DNA of 64,000 nt from contig NZ_LT907842.1 of assembly GCF_900215245.1 (NCBI RefSeq), forward strand, positions 3,720,001-3,784,000, in the 5' to 3' direction. The notes under the pieces were generated by a model, which searched no databases, was not told the origin of the DNA, and saw nothing but the letters and a program-made list of their open reading frames with translations. Positions 1 through 9,075 of this stretch are shown piece by piece. Numbering within the stretch: the first letter of the stretch is position 1; each line of letters begins with the position of its first letter. Source of the stretch: Pseudomonas fluorescens. GTDB taxonomy: Bacteria; Pseudomonadota; Gammaproteobacteria; Pseudomonadales; Pseudomonadaceae. Position numbers and translations under genes: made by a program.

Positions 1-1119
1 TTCCCCGACCTGCGCTCGCGGGTCACGCGCCTGGAGAACGGCCCGCCAGTGGGCTATCCGGTGCAGTTTCGTGTGACCGGTGAACACATCGAGGAAGTTC
101 GTGCCTTGGCCCGCAAAGTGGCGGCCAAGGTTCGCGAAAATACCCATGTGGTCAACGTGCACCTGGACTGGGAAGAACCGAGCAAAGTCGTCTACCTCAA
201 TATCGACCAGGACCGCGCCCGTGCCCTCGGCGTAAGCACCGCCAACCTGTCGAAGTTCCTGCAGAGTTCGCTGACCGGTTCCACCGTCAGCCAATTTCGC
301 GAGGACAACGAGTTGATCGAAATCCTCCTGCGCGGCACCGTGCATGAGCGCACCGAGTTGTCATTGCTGCCAAGCCTGGCGGTGCCGACCGACAATGGCA
401 AAAGCGTGGCGCTGTCGCAGATTGCTACCCTCGAATACGGCTTCGAAGAGGGCATTATCTGGCATCGCAACCGCCTGCCGACGGTCACCGTGCGCGCCGA
501 CATCTACGGCAAGGAACAACCGGCGACGCTGGTGCAGCAGATTCTGCCAACGCTCGCTGACGTGCGCGCAGAACTGCCGGACGGCTACTTGCTCGAAGTC
601 GGCGGCACCGTCGAGGATTCTGCCCGTGGCCAGAACTCGGTCAAGGCCGGTGTGCCTTTGTTCATTGTGGTGGTGCTGACCCTGCTGATGCTGCAACTGC
701 GCAGTTTCTCACGCACGGCGATGGTGTTTCTGACGGCACCGCTGGGCTTGATCGGGGTGACCTTGTTCCTGTTGGTATTCCGTCAACCCTTCGGCTTTGT
801 CGCCATGTTGGGAACCATCGCCTTGTCGGGGATGATCATGCGCAACTCGGTGATCCTGGTGGACCAGATCGAACAAGACATCAAGGCTGGATTGGCACCG
901 TGGCAGGCGATCATCGAAGCCACCGTCCGACGCTTCCGCCCGATTGTGCTGACAGCCCTGGCGGCGGTGCTGGCGATGATTCCGCTGTCACGCAGCGTGT
1001 TCTTCGGGCCGATGGCGGTGGCGATCATGGGCGGATTGATCGTGGCAACGGCGTTGACCCTATTGTTCTTGCCGGCCCTGTATGCTGCGTGGTTCCGAGT
1101 GAGGAAGGACGTCGCGTAA
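1..1119 (+). CDS. RND efflux transporter permease, C-terminal part (5' end outside window)
   Basis: The reading frame is open from the first base, so the start lies upstream; about 372 residues are visible. This is the C-terminal half of an inner-membrane RND pump of the HAE-1 type, which exports drugs or other small molecules by proton exchange with a periplasmic adaptor and an outer-membrane channel. The visible part starts in the second periplasmic porter/docking domain. It continues into a set of hydrophobic helices from about residue 215, including the conserved stretch GMIMRNSVILVDQIEQD. The substrate cannot be told from this part. The stop is 2 bases before the next gene, so the LysE-type exporter is probably co-transcribed. 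Confidence 0.93.
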   Translation, partial: FPDLRSRVTRLENGPPVGYPVQFRVTGEHIEEVRALARKVAAKVRENTHVVNVHLDWEEPSKVVYLNIDQDRARALGVSTANLSKFLQSSLTGSTVSQFREDNELIEILLRGTVHERTELSLLPSLAVPTDNGKSVALSQIATLEYGFEEGIIWHRNRLPTVTVRADIYGKEQPATLVQQILPTLADVRAELPDGYLLEVGGTVEDSARGQNSVKAGVPLFIVVVLTLLMLQLRSFSRTAMVFLTAPLGLIGVTLFLLVFRQPFGFVAMLGTIALSGMIMRNSVILVDQIEQDIKAGLAPWQAIIEATVRRFRPIVLTALAAVLAMIPLSRSVFFGPMAVAIMGGLIVATALTLLFLPALYAAWFRVRKDVA

Positions 1120-1121
1120 TC

Positions 1122-1715
1122 ATGCTGGCCACCGTTTCAGCCCTGATGTTGTTGTTGCTCGCCCCAGGCCCGACCAACACCCTGCTGTTCCGTGCGGGGG
1201 TGTTGTTCGGCTATCGGGCGTCGTGGACGCTGGTCTTTATCGAATGCCTGGCCTACTTGCTGCAGGTGTCGGTGTGGGGCGTGGCGTTGCTTTATCTCGC
1301 GGCCTATTCGCCAGGGATGTTGAACATCACGCAACTGGGGGCGGCCTGCTACCTGCTGTATGTCTCGTTCAGGCTGTGGCAGCGCAAAAGCAGCGCTGTC
1401 ACTGCGGCCGGCGACGGTTTTTCCGGCCTGTATTTTTTCTGGCTCACCGTGATGAACCCCAAAGGCCTGCTGATCGTTTCGTTTATCGCACCGGCCGACG
1501 CCTTTACGTCGCTGCAAGGCTATGTGGGGTTCATGGCCACCCTTGCGATGGTGGTGATACCGGTAGGGGCGGCGTGGATCGTGCTGGGCAGCCGCTTTGA
1601 AGGCATTCAGAAGACGTGGTTCACGCCCTTGAAGATCAACCGCGCGACGTCCGTGGCTATCGGCTGTTTCGCGACGATCATGCTAGGGCGGCTGGCGGGC
1701 TCGGTTATTCATTGA
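1122..1715 (+). CDS. LysE/RhtB family amino-acid exporter
   Basis: 197-residue membrane protein of the LysE/RhtB type, which exports amino acids or related metabolites. The N-terminus carries the family motif APGPTN at about residues 13-18, and a second conserved patch (LTVMNPKGLL) lies near residue 110. About five to six hydrophobic helices are visible, and the length is close to the usual 200-210. The frame is open further upstream, but the ATG at 1122 is taken because it gives the canonical N-terminus and falls 2 bases after the RND gene stop. Co-transcription with the efflux pump suggests a shared export role, but the substrate is unknown. Confidence 0.85.
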   Translation: MLATVSALMLLLLAPGPTNTLLFRAGVLFGYRASWTLVFIECLAYLLQVSVWGVALLYLAAYSPGMLNITQLGAACYLLYVSFRLWQRKSSAVTAAGDGFSGLYFFWLTVMNPKGLLIVSFIAPADAFTSLQGYVGFMATLAMVVIPVGAAWIVLGSRFEGIQKTWFTPLKINRATSVAIGCFATIMLGRLAGSVIH

Positions 1716-1859
1716 TTTACATGCCGATGCAAACCGCTATCGGCGGCGGTGGAACGTTCCTCTTTTTCACTCCACTCAGCATTGCCTGATGAACAGGCAC
1801 GGGTTTCGACTTCGCCTGTTGGCGGTCGGGCCCGATTCAATGAGTTTATGGAGTGCCAT

Positions 1860-2165
1860 ATGTCGTTTTTTACTGAAATTGCTGCTTTTAAAGGGGCGTT
1901 TTTCGGCGCGTTGTTGGGCAATCATTTGCCTTGCAAACAGGTCGAGACCACCAGGCCGCAGAGGCCGGATCATGGAAAGCCCGGGCCTCACCGTCCTCAT
2001 TCCGTTCAGCCAGTGGTGGGTCACACCCAACCCGCCAAGCCGAGCTACGGTAAACCGCACTCACAGCCACAGCCACAGCCACAGCCACAGCCACAGCCAC
2101 AGCCACAGCCACAGCCACAGCCACAGCCACAGCCGTACAGGCCTTTGTATCCGCTGTTTCGTTGA
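1860..2165 (+). CDS. Small Pro-Gln repeat protein, function unknown
   Basis: A 101-residue predicted protein that I do not recognise. The ATG at 1860 has GGAG six bases upstream (1850-1853); the frame stays open to 1749, but no ribosome site was seen for that longer start. The N-terminus is hydrophobic or amphipathic (MSFFTEIAAFKGAFFGALLG) with a Cys near residue 24. The middle is rich in Pro, His, Arg and Lys. The C-terminal third is a run of twelve Pro-Gln dipeptides encoded by a perfect hexanucleotide repeat, ending in YRPLYPLFR. No enzyme motif is visible. It stands alone between the exporter gene and a convergent DUF4197 gene. A cell-envelope or protein-binding role would be a guess. Confidence 0.55.
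   Translation: MSFFTEIAAFKGAFFGALLGNHLPCKQVETTRPQRPDHGKPGPHRPHSVQPVVGHTQPAKPSYGKPHSQPQPQPQPQPQPQPQPQPQPQPQPYRPLYPLFR
2062..2133 (+). repeat. Perfect hexanucleotide tandem repeat, 12 copies of CACAGC
   Basis: Twelve uninterrupted copies of CACAGC, inside the small Pro-Gln gene. In the gene frame each unit reads as Pro-Gln. Gain or loss of units would lengthen or shorten the protein without shifting the frame. Tracts of this kind are prone to slipped-strand copy-number change. Confidence 0.97.
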
Positions 2166-2191
2166 GTCGCTAGGCCGCTAGCGCAAGACAA

Positions 2192-2227
2192 CTGCGCCCA
2201 GGTGTGTGAGGACCCACCTGGGCGCAG
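2192..2227. terminator. Hairpin between convergent genes, probable bidirectional terminator
   Basis: A perfect 13-base stem (2192-2204 with 2215-2227) and a 10-base loop lie between the Pro-Gln gene and the convergent DUF4197 gene. Position and stability suit a shared terminator. There is no long T-run on either side, so intrinsic termination is not certain. Confidence 0.5.
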
Positions 2228-2252
2228 CAGAGTGAAGGGTGACGCTGGGGCA

Positions 2253-2942
2253 TTACAGCGCGCCAAACACCTTCTTCGCCAGGCTGGTGGCTGCCGCCGC
2301 AGGGTTCTTGCGAATGGTTTCTTCCTGCTGCGCAATCATTTTGAACAAGCCATCCAGCGCCTGTTCGGTCACGTAGCTTTCGACATTGGCACTTTTGGCA
2401 TCAACCGCGCCAAAGGCCGCCGCCTTGCCCGCCAGGGCGTTGTATTGCTGGGCGACGCCAACCTTGTCGGTGGCAGCCTTGACGATCGGCAGGAACTTGG
2501 CGCGGATCTCTTCGCGGCTGCTTTTGTTCAGGTATTGAGTCGCCGAGTCCTGGCCGCCAGTGAGGATGCCCTTGGCGTCGGTCACGCTCATGTTTTTTAC
2601 CGCATTGACCAGAATCGGTTGCGCCTGGGTCACGGCGGTTTCAGCCGCCTTGTTCATGCTGGTTTCCAACTGCGTGACTTGATCGCCCATGCCGAACATT
2701 TTCAGCTTGTCGGCCACTTTGCCCAGCTTGCCTGGCAGACCAATCTTCACTTGTGGGTTGTTGCTGAAACCACCGGGTACGCCCAGTTGTTTCACGGCAA
2801 TCTGCGCGCCTTGGGTCAGTGCATCCTTGAGGCCGCCGCTGGCGTCAGCCTGGGACAGGTTGCCAAGTGACAGGGCCATGGCGTTGGCGCCAAGCAGCAG
2901 GCCGGCGCACAGGGCCGTGAGGCGAAGGGAGTTACGGAGCAT
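2253..2942 (-). CDS. DUF4197 domain-containing exported protein
   Basis: 229-residue protein with a clear N-terminal signal peptide (MLRNSLRLTALCAGLLLGAN, cleavage likely near AMA-LS), so it is probably periplasmic. The rest matches my recollection of the DUF4197 family: a mostly helical protein with the run GGLKDALTQGAQIAVKQLG near the mature N-terminus and conserved Tyr/Glu/Leu positions in EQALDGLFKMIAQQE near the end. The function of this family is not established. The next gene downstream of its start is a lipoprotein gene on the same strand 39 bases away, so the two may be co-transcribed. Confidence 0.85.
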   Translation of the reverse strand: MLRNSLRLTALCAGLLLGANAMALSLGNLSQADASGGLKDALTQGAQIAVKQLGVPGGFSNNPQVKIGLPGKLGKVADKLKMFGMGDQVTQLETSMNKAAETAVTQAQPILVNAVKNMSVTDAKGILTGGQDSATQYLNKSSREEIRAKFLPIVKAATDKVGVAQQYNALAGKAAAFGAVDAKSANVESYVTEQALDGLFKMIAQQEETIRKNPAAAATSLAKKVFGAL

Positions 2943-2981
2943 GGGCGCTTCCTTTTGATCGGGCTTAGGGGCTGGAAAGTA

Positions 2982-3383
2982 TCAGTGTGCGACCGCATCC
3001 ACCCGCAGGCGCAGTGGTTGCGGGTCTTGGCCGTTCAGCTGTACAGCGTGCCGTTCGGTGGTGATAAACAGTAGCTTGCCATCCAGCTCGATGCGAGCGC
3101 TCACCGAGTACGTGTGACCTGGCTTGATGTGGGCGGGGTCGTAGCTCAGGTGAAACGGCAGTGGTACCTGGCCTTTTACCGGGCCTTTCTGTTCAGCCAG
3201 GGTCACGGCCGGGGCGTCCATCAAGGACACGTCCTGCAGGCTGACGCTCAAGGTGGCGGTGGGCGGCAGGGCGATGCGTTGCAGGTAGAACACTTCACCG
3301 TCGAGGCTGGCTTTGGCGGCGGGGTTCATGGACTGGCAGGCTCCGAGCAGGGCGGTCAGGCCGAGGAGGATGATCTTTTTCAT
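2982..3383 (-). CDS. YbaY-type lipoprotein
   Basis: 133-residue lipoprotein. The N-terminus MKKIILLGLTALLGAC is a lipoprotein signal with lipobox LGAC, placing the mature Cys at about residue 16. The body contains a beta-rich domain with the pattern LPPTATLSVSLQDVS seen in YbaY and related proteins. ATG at 3383 is chosen because GGAG lies 7 bases upstream; a farther in-frame ATG 18 bases upstream would put that ribosome site inside the gene. The role of the family is not well defined; it is likely attached to the envelope. It sits directly upstream of the DUF4197 gene on the same strand. Confidence 0.82.
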   Translation of the reverse strand: MKKIILLGLTALLGACQSMNPAAKASLDGEVFYLQRIALPPTATLSVSLQDVSLMDAPAVTLAEQKGPVKGQVPLPFHLSYDPAHIKPGHTYSVSARIELDGKLLFITTERHAVQLNGQDPQPLRLRVDAVAH

Positions 3384-3434
3384 GGTGCAGCTCCTTTTCA
3401 ACGGCGCCGGAATCCCCCCGACGCCTCATTCAAT

Positions 3435-5939
3435 CTAGCGGCTTTCTTCAGGCGCGGCCGGTGCCTCGGCGGCGCCATCGACACGGTGCAACGCCACCTG
3501 GCGGATCGACAGGCGAATATCGGCCGGCAACACGCGTTTTGCCGCGCCTTCGGCCAGCTCACCCAGCAGGTCGTGGTAGCTCAACTTACCGGCGGCATCG
3601 CGGCGCAGCACATCTTCCTCCAGCAACGTCTGGATAAAATGTCGGAAAAGGCTCTTATCGAAGAATTCCGGGGCATTGAGGCCATGCAGGATCGACAGGC
3701 GCTGGGCCATGATCGTGCACAGGTCTTCCAGCTCTTCGGCGCTGATGCTGTTCTGGCCGCTGTTGAGCAGCAGCGAGATCGCCATGTAGAAGCGTTGCAG
3801 GGTCTGGGCGATGCTCTTGGACAGCAACGTCAGCAGCACAAAGTGCCGCGAACTCGGGGCCGGGCGCAGGTAGACCTCGTTTTCGAAGCGCAGCAGGCCT
3901 TGTTTGACAAACGCCTCAAGCCACTGGTCGACCACCGCGTCCAGCTCCTCCAGCGACCAGCGGATAAACAACTCCGATTGCAGGTACGGGTAGAGCGCGC
4001 GGGTGTAACGCAGGATTTGTTCGCGACTCATCCGCGAGCTGCTTTGGAAGAAGCTTGCCAGCAGCGCGGGCAGGGCGAAGATGTGCAGCACGTTGTTGCG
4101 GTAATAGGTCATCAGGACGGCATTCTGCTCGTCCAGGTACAGAATCTTGCCCAGGGCGTCACTCTGCTCGGACAGCAGGTCCATGTCCTTGACGTGCTTG
4201 ATCAACGCCATGCCATCGCCTTCCGGCAAGGTGGTATGCGGCGAGTACGGCACGCGGCGCAGCAGCGCGAGGTACAGGTCCAACTGACGCGCCATGGCCT
4301 GTTCGTCCAGGGCCAGGCGGGTGGTGGACAGCAGCGCCAGTGCCACCAGGTTCACCGGGTTGACAGCGGCGGCTTCGTTCAAGTGGCGCGCCACCTGCTC
4401 ACCGAGGCGGTTGGTGGTTTCGTTGAGCCAGGCGGGTTTGTAGTTCGGCCCCAGTTCCTGGTTGCGCCAGTCGGGTTGCTCGGTGTCGAGAAACTCGGCC
4501 AGTTTGATCGGTTCACCGAAGTTGACCGCGACTTGGCCAAATCGCTGCTTGAGCGCGCCGACCACTTTGAAAATATCAAAGATCGATTCTTTTTTCTTGC
4601 TCGCGCCGCGCAGCTCGCCGAGGTAAGTGCGGCCTTCCAGCACACGCTCATAGCCGATATACACCGGCACAAACACGATCGGCATGCGCGAAGAGCGCAG
4701 GAAACTGCGCAGGGTAATGGCCAGCATCCCGGTTTTCGGTTGCAGCATACGCCCGGTGCGCGAACGCCCGCCTTCCACGAAGTACTCCACCGGGAAACCC
4801 TTGGTGAACAGCGTGTGCAGGTATTCGTTGAACACCGAGGTATACAGCGGGTTGCCCTTGAAGGTGCGGCGCATGAAAAACGCACCGCCACGGCGCAACA
4901 GGCTGCCGATTACCGGCATGTTCAGGTTGATGCCGGCGGCGATATGCGGTGGAGTCAGGCCATTCTTGAACAGCAGGTACGAGAGCAGCAGGTAGTCGAT
5001 ATGGCTGCGGTGGCAAGGCACATAGATCACCTCATAACCCTGGGCGACCTTTTGCACACCCTCGATGTTATTGACCTTGATGCCGTCGTAGATCTTGTTC
5101 CAGAACCAGCTCAGTACCACTTCCAGAAAGCGGATCGCGGTGTAGGTGTAGTCCGAGGCGATCTCGTTACCGTAGCGCAGGGCCTGGGCCTTGGCTTTTT
5201 CCGGGGTGATTTTCTCGCGTTCGGCTTCCTCGCTGATGGCTTGGCGCACCAACGGCATATTGACCAGGCCCTTCACCAAATTGCGGCGGTGGGACAGGTC
5301 AGGGCCGATCACGGCGGTCTTCAGGTTACGAAAGTGCACACGCAGGATGCGCTGGGCCATCCGCACGGTGCGTTCGTGACCTTTATTGTGCTCGATCAAT
5401 TCACGCAGGTTGATAGGCGCAGAGAATTGCACGCGGGTCTTGCGGCCCAGGATCAGAATGCTTAACAGCCGGCGTAGACGGCCGGTGACCGCCCAACTGT
5501 CGGCAAACAGCAGTTTCCACGGGCTGGACTCGCTCTCGGGCGACTGCCCCCAGAACACGCTGACGGGAATGATTTGTGCATTCTCTTCGGCGTGTTCGGT
5601 CAGGGTGTTGACCAGCCGGTTCAGGGTTGGCGGTGCGCCGCGCTTGTCCTGGCGGCCAAGCCAGTCCGGCTCCGGCGTGAGGTAGAAGAACGCGGCGGGT
5701 TCGATCAGCGGGCCTACCGATACCGGCAGCACCGGGCGCGGCAGGCCGGCCTTGGTGCACTCGGTATCGACCACGGCCAATTCGGTGAGGGAGGGCGATT
5801 GCAGGACGTAGAACACCGGCCGGCTGCGGTCGAGGTTAAGGGTTAGGGACGACTGGTTGATCGTCTCGGAGCGAACCCAGAGGTACAACAGTCGGCGCAA
5901 GGTGCCAAACACCAGACGGCGGAACGGGGAGCGGGTCAT
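3435..5939 (-). CDS. plsB: Glycerol-3-phosphate 1-O-acyltransferase PlsB
   Basis: 834 residues, the usual length for PlsB. It transfers an acyl chain from acyl-ACP or acyl-CoA to the sn-1 position of glycerol 3-phosphate, the first step of phospholipid synthesis, at the inner face of the cytoplasmic membrane. The catalytic HX4D motif is seen as [11 protein letters not shown] near residue 310. The other acyltransferase blocks follow in order: [23 protein letters not shown] and [13 protein letters not shown]. The gene is single, on the minus strand, and divergent from the cold-shock gene across about 180 bases. Confidence 0.97.
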   Translation of the reverse strand: MTRSPFRRLVFGTLRRLLYLWVRSETINQSSLTLNLDRSRPVFYVLQSPSLTELAVVDTECTKAGLPRPVLPVSVGPLIEPAAFFYLTPEPDWLGRQDKRGAPPTLNRLVNTLTEHAEENAQIIPVSVFWGQSPESESSPWKLLFADSWAVTGRLRRLLSILILGRKTRVQFSAPINLRELIEHNKGHERTVRMAQRILRVHFRNLKTAVIGPDLSHRRNLVKGLVNMPLVRQAISEEAEREKITPEKAKAQALRYGNEIASDYTYTAIRFLEVVLSWFWNKIYDGIKVNNIEGVQKVAQGYEVIYVPCHRSHIDYLLLSYLLFKNGLTPPHIAAGINLNMPVIGSLLRRGGAFFMRRTFKGNPLYTSVFNEYLHTLFTKGFPVEYFVEGGRSRTGRMLQPKTGMLAITLRSFLRSSRMPIVFVPVYIGYERVLEGRTYLGELRGASKKKESIFDIFKVVGALKQRFGQVAVNFGEPIKLAEFLDTEQPDWRNQELGPNYKPAWLNETTNRLGEQVARHLNEAAAVNPVNLVALALLSTTRLALDEQAMARQLDLYLALLRRVPYSPHTTLPEGDGMALIKHVKDMDLLSEQSDALGKILYLDEQNAVLMTYYRNNVLHIFALPALLASFFQSSSRMSREQILRYTRALYPYLQSELFIRWSLEELDAVVDQWLEAFVKQGLLRFENEVYLRPAPSSRHFVLLTLLSKSIAQTLQRFYMAISLLLNSGQNSISAEELEDLCTIMAQRLSILHGLNAPEFFDKSLFRHFIQTLLEEDVLRRDAAGKLSYHDLLGELAEGAAKRVLPADIRLSIRQVALHRVDGAAEAPAAPEESR

Positions 5940-6039
5940 AGGCGTGCTGCTTCAAGTGGAAAAAACCGAGCAGGCGCTCGGGCGGGTAGTGTGCCGTATT
6001 CGCCGAAAATCGGCAAAAAAGCAGCGATGTAAACTTGAG

Positions 6040-6067
6040 TTGATCGTTTTTGAGCCTGTCTTATACT
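6040..6067 (+). promoter_or_regulatory. Probable sigma-70 promoter for the first cold-shock gene
   Basis: TTGATC (6040-6045) and TATACT (6062-6067) with a 16-base spacer, ending about 54 bases before the start of the cold-shock gene. Assigned by matching the consensus by eye. Confidence 0.5.
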
Positions 6068-6121
6068 CGGCAGTTCAATGCGCACGACTCAACAATAAAA
6101 ATGCAAGTGGGAGTAAGACAG

Positions 6122-6331
6122 ATGGCAACGCGTGAAACCGGCAATGTGAAGTGGTTCAACGATGCAAAAGGCTATGGTTTTATTCAGCGTGAAGACGGCA
6201 AGGATGTGTTTGTGCACTACCGCGCCATTCGCGGTGAAGGCCACCGCTCATTGGCCGAGGGCCAGCAGGTGGAATACGCCGTGGTGACCGGCGAGAAGGG
6301 GTTGCAGGCAGAGGATGTCGTCGGGCTGTAA
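6122..6331 (+). CDS. Cold-shock domain protein, variant RNA-binding motif
   Basis: 69-residue single cold-shock domain protein that binds single-stranded nucleic acid and probably acts as an RNA chaperone. The first RNA-binding motif is KGYGFI. The second reads VFVHYRAI instead of the common FVHFSAI, so Phe is replaced by Tyr and Ser by Arg. The conserved N-terminus TGNVKWFND and C-terminus KGLQAEDV are intact. ATG at 6122 is chosen because it starts the domain at its normal place; the frame is open 24 codons further upstream. Only about 60 per cent of positions appear shared with the second cold-shock protein of this window, so the two are not recent duplicates. Confidence 0.93.
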   Translation: MATRETGNVKWFNDAKGYGFIQREDGKDVFVHYRAIRGEGHRSLAEGQQVEYAVVTGEKGLQAEDVVGL

Positions 6332-6359
6332 CCTGTTTTTGCTGCACCGCTGAACCCTT

Positions 6360-6446
6360 GTGGGAGCGGGCTTGCTCGCGAAAGCGGTGTGTCAGTCACT
6401 GTAAAGGCGACTGATCCACCGCTTTCGCGAGCAAGCCCGCTCCCAC
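6360..6446. repeat. REPIN (paired REP palindromes)
   Basis: GTGGGAGCGGGCTTGCTCGC near the left end is answered by its complement at the right end (about 24 near-perfect paired bases each side) around a less conserved centre. This is the typical REP doublet of fluorescent pseudomonads. It lies between the convergent ends of the cold-shock gene and the small unknown gene. Confidence 0.92.
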
Positions 6447-6471
6447 ATTTAATGGGGTTCACAAATCAGCT

Positions 6472-6849
6472 TCAGGCCGTCTTCCAGGTGATCTGCTCTT
6501 CACCGTCCACGCTGATGCGAATCCAGGTGTCAGCGCTTTCCTCGCCTTCTTCCTCAACCCAGGTACCCGGCGCGCAACGCACTTCGACGTTCAGCGCAGC
6601 AAACGCCGCGCGGGCGCAGGCGATGTCGTCGTCCCATGGGGTCTGGTCGCTTTCCAGGTACAGGCTGTTCCATTTGCCGACGGCTTTTGGCAGCCAGGTG
6701 ACCGGCACGCTGCCGGCCTTGCACTTGTAGGTCTGGCCTTTCTGGACCCAGTCGGTGCACGGGCCCAGGGCAGCGCCCAGCCAGGCGGCAATCGCCTTGT
6801 GGTCGACGTCGGCGTCCTTCAGGTAAATCTCGATATCAGGTTGGCGCAT
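6472..6849 (-). CDS. Conserved-looking hypothetical protein, 125 residues
   Basis: I do not recognise a family. The protein is acidic and without signal peptide or membrane segment, so probably cytoplasmic. It contains three Cys (about residues 31, 43 and 91) and many Trp. The N-terminus MRQPDIEIYLKDADVDHKAI and the end TWIRISVDGEEQITW suggest a small alpha/beta domain. ATG at 6849 has GAGGA six bases upstream and is preferred over an in-frame start 11 codons earlier. It is followed on the plus side by a REPIN and lies 54 bases downstream of the start region of rlmA's 3' end on the same strand, so co-transcription with dapE-rlmA from upstream is not excluded. Confidence 0.75.
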   Translation of the reverse strand: MRQPDIEIYLKDADVDHKAIAAWLGAALGPCTDWVQKGQTYKCKAGSVPVTWLPKAVGKWNSLYLESDQTPWDDDIACARAAFAALNVEVRCAPGTWVEEEGEESADTWIRISVDGEEQITWKTA

Positions 6850-6903
6850 GGATGTTCCTCGTTGCGGGATTCGAAAATCCATTCGCGGATGCTTAAAAGT
6901 TGG

Positions 6904-7713
6904 TTATTGAAGCACGAAATAATCGTAGCGCATCGACACTGTGACCTGCAGCGGCTCGGCCGCCTCAATCACCTCGGCGCGGCGCTCGGCACTCGCGCGC
7001 CAGCCATGGGGCGTCATCGCCAGCAGGTTGGCGCGGTCCTGGGGTTCGGCCAGGCTCAGGGTGAACGCCAGGGTTTCGCTGTGGGCGAGGCTCATGCCGT
7101 CCGGCACCAGGGCCAAATGCTTGTCGTCAGTGTATTCACGCACTTCGTCGTACAGGCGCTCGCGCAGCTCCATCAGGTGGCCCGCGGTCGGGCCGACCTT
7201 CATCAAGCCGCCGCCGGGGCTGAGCAGGCGTTTGGCCTCTTGCCAGTCCAATGGGCTGAACACGCTGGCGAGAAACTGGCAGCTGGCATCGGCCAACGGC
7301 ACGCGGGCCATACTGGCGATCAACCAGGTCAGCGCCGGGTTGCGTTTGCACGCGCGCTTGACCGCTTCCTTGGAAATGTCCAGCGCGTAGCCGTCAGCCT
7401 CGGGCAAGGCTTCGGCGATTTGCGCGGTGTAGTAACCCTCGCCACAGCCGATGTCTACCCAACGCTGTGGCGCGCGCTCGGCGGCCAGTTCGGCCAGGCG
7501 CTTGGCCACTGGTGCGTAATGCCCGGCGTTGAGGAAGTCGCGGCGCGCCTCGACCATGGCCAGGTTATCGCCCGGGTCGCGGCTGTTCTTGTGCTGCACC
7601 GGCAACAGGTTCAGGTAACCCTGGCGCGCACGGTCAAAACGGTGCCCGACCGGGCACGCCACGCCATTGTCCACCGCATTGAGCGGTGCGCTGCAAATGG
7701 GGCAGGCGAGCAT
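6904..7713 (-). CDS. rlmA: 23S rRNA (guanine-N1)-methyltransferase RlmA-type
   Basis: 269 residues. RlmA enzymes methylate N1 of a guanine near position 745 of 23S rRNA using S-adenosylmethionine. The N-terminal zinc site is complete (Cys4, Cys7, Cys20, His24), and the methyltransferase motif I reads VDIGCGEGYYT near residue 90. The substrate-side stretch RQGYLNLLP follows the zinc site, as in RlmA. The start codon overlaps the dapE stop (TGATG), which implies translational coupling with dapE. The exact modified base cannot be read from sequence; a RlmA(II)-like G748 specificity is less likely in this group. Confidence 0.85.
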   Translation of the reverse strand: MLACPICSAPLNAVDNGVACPVGHRFDRARQGYLNLLPVQHKNSRDPGDNLAMVEARRDFLNAGHYAPVAKRLAELAAERAPQRWVDIGCGEGYYTAQIAEALPEADGYALDISKEAVKRACKRNPALTWLIASMARVPLADASCQFLASVFSPLDWQEAKRLLSPGGGLMKVGPTAGHLMELRERLYDEVREYTDDKHLALVPDGMSLAHSETLAFTLSLAEPQDRANLLAMTPHGWRASAERRAEVIEAAEPLQVTVSMRYDYFVLQ

Positions 7714-8864
7714 CAGGCGAGCAACTTGATCAGGGTGTGGTAGTAGATTTCGGTCAGCACGTCGAGGTCACTGGCCAGGATGCGTTCGTTAACCTGGTGG
7801 ATCGTCGCGTTGACCGGGCCCAGCTCTACCACCTGGGTGCCCAGCGTGGCGATGAAGCGCCCGTCGGACGTACCGCCGCTGGTGGACGCCTGGGTCTCGC
7901 GGCCGGTAATTGCCTTGATGCTGGCCGATACCGCATCCAGCAACGCGCCCGGTTCGGTGAGGAACGGCAGGCCGGACAAGGCCCATTCCACGTGCCAGTC
8001 CAGGCCATGTTTGTCGAGGATCGCCGCAACGCGTTGTTGCAGGCCTTCCACCGTGGATTCAGTCGAAAAGCGGAAGTTGAACACTGCCGTCAGTTCACCG
8101 GGGATCACGTTGGTGGCGCCGGTGCCGGAATTGAGGTTGGAAATCTGGAAGCTGGTCGGCGGGAAGAAGGTGTTGCCGTTGTCCCAATGCTCGGCGGCCA
8201 GTTCCGCCAGGGCCGGTGCGGCCAGGTGGATGGGGTTCTTCGCCAGGTGCGGATACGCCACGTGGCCTTGTACACCGCGCACGGTCAGGGTCGCGCCGAG
8301 AGAGCCGCGACGGCCGTTCTTGACCACATCGCCGACCAGAGAGGTGCTCGACGGTTCGCCGACGATGCACCAGTCGAGGCGCTCCTTGCGTGCCGCCAGA
8401 CGCTCGATCACCGCCTTGGTGCCATGGTGCGCCGGGCCTTCTTCATCGCTGGTGATCAGGAAAGCGACCGAGCCCTTGTGGTCCGGGTAGTCGGTGACGA
8501 ACCGCTCGGACGCCACCAGCATTGCCGCCAGGCTGCCTTTCATGTCTGCCGCGCCACGGCCGCACAGCATGCCGTTTTCATCGATCAGCGCGTCGAACGG
8601 GTCGTTCTGCCAGGCCTGCACCGGGCCGGTCGGGACCACGTCGGTGTGGCCGGCAAAGCACAGCACCGGGCCTTCGTGTTTGCCGTGGGTGGCCCAGAAG
8701 TTGTCCACGTCTTCGATGCGCATTGGCTCAAGCTTGAAACCGGCGTCGCCCAGGCGCTGCATCATCAGCTTCTGGCAGTCGGCGTCAATCGGTGTGACCG
8801 ACGGGCGACGGATCAGGTCGATAGCGAGTTGAAGGGTCGGCGAAAGGTCGGCATGGGCCGTCAT
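7713..8864 (-). CDS. dapE: Succinyl-diaminopimelate desuccinylase DapE
   Basis: 383 residues, the normal length. It hydrolyses N-succinyl-LL-2,6-diaminopimelate to LL-diaminopimelate and succinate in the lysine and peptidoglycan precursor pathway, and needs two zinc ions. Metal and catalytic motifs are in place: [11 protein letters not shown] (His near 73), GRGAADMKG (Asp near 106) and [10 protein letters not shown]. The ATG at 8864 with GGAG 8 bases upstream is used; the frame runs 25 codons further upstream but those residues do not look like DapE. The gene overlaps rlmA. dapC and dapD lie in the same window on separate units. Confidence 0.96.
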   Translation of the reverse strand: MTAHADLSPTLQLAIDLIRRPSVTPIDADCQKLMMQRLGDAGFKLEPMRIEDVDNFWATHGKHEGPVLCFAGHTDVVPTGPVQAWQNDPFDALIDENGMLCGRGAADMKGSLAAMLVASERFVTDYPDHKGSVAFLITSDEEGPAHHGTKAVIERLAARKERLDWCIVGEPSSTSLVGDVVKNGRRGSLGATLTVRGVQGHVAYPHLAKNPIHLAAPALAELAAEHWDNGNTFFPPTSFQISNLNSGTGATNVIPGELTAVFNFRFSTESTVEGLQQRVAAILDKHGLDWHVEWALSGLPFLTEPGALLDAVSASIKAITGRETQASTSGGTSDGRFIATLGTQVVELGPVNATIHQVNERILASDLDVLTEIYYHTLIKLLA

Positions 8865-8940
8865 GGGGAAACTCCGGGAAGCGTGTAAGGGGCGCGCAGG
8901 ACGAATGTGGATACAGATCTTGAAATGGCGCAGGTTCAAT

Positions 8941-9027
8941 GTGGGAGCTGGCTGGCCCGCGATAGCATCGCCGCGGTGTACCTGCCAGGCCGCGGCGTCT
9001 GCATCGCAGGCAAGCCAGCTCGCACAG
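8941..9027. repeat. REP-type palindrome pair, second sequence class
   Basis: GTGGGAGCTGGCTGGCCCGC at the left is matched imperfectly by GCAGGCAAGCCAGCTCGCAC at the right. The GCTGGCTTGCC core distinguishes this class from the GCGGGCTTGCTCGCG class. It lies between dapE and the ndvB-like gene. Confidence 0.8.
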
Positions 9028-9075
9028 AAAGCAGGGCTAGGCCAAGTCTCACAAAACGGCCGTTATCTTATAGCA

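Noticed and set aside
900..1121. Upstream extension of the LysE-type gene
   Set aside because: It overlaps the RND gene and lacks a hydrophobic or family-like N-terminus; the ATG at 1122 gives the canonical start.
1751..1760. GGAACGTTCC palindrome before the Pro-Gln gene
   Set aside because: It resembles half of an ECF sigma -35, but spacing to a TCAGC stretch is 18 bases and the match is weak, so no promoter was called.
1789..2181. His-Ser repeat frame through the CACAGC tract
   Set aside because: The tract has no stop in several frames, so multiple repeat proteins appear possible. Only the frame from 1860 has a well-placed ribosome site.
3114..5465. 783-codon open frame on the plus strand over plsB
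   Set aside because: It lies entirely over the YbaY-type and plsB genes, whose motifs are clear. The product is a Gln/His/Arg-rich low-complexity sequence without family features.
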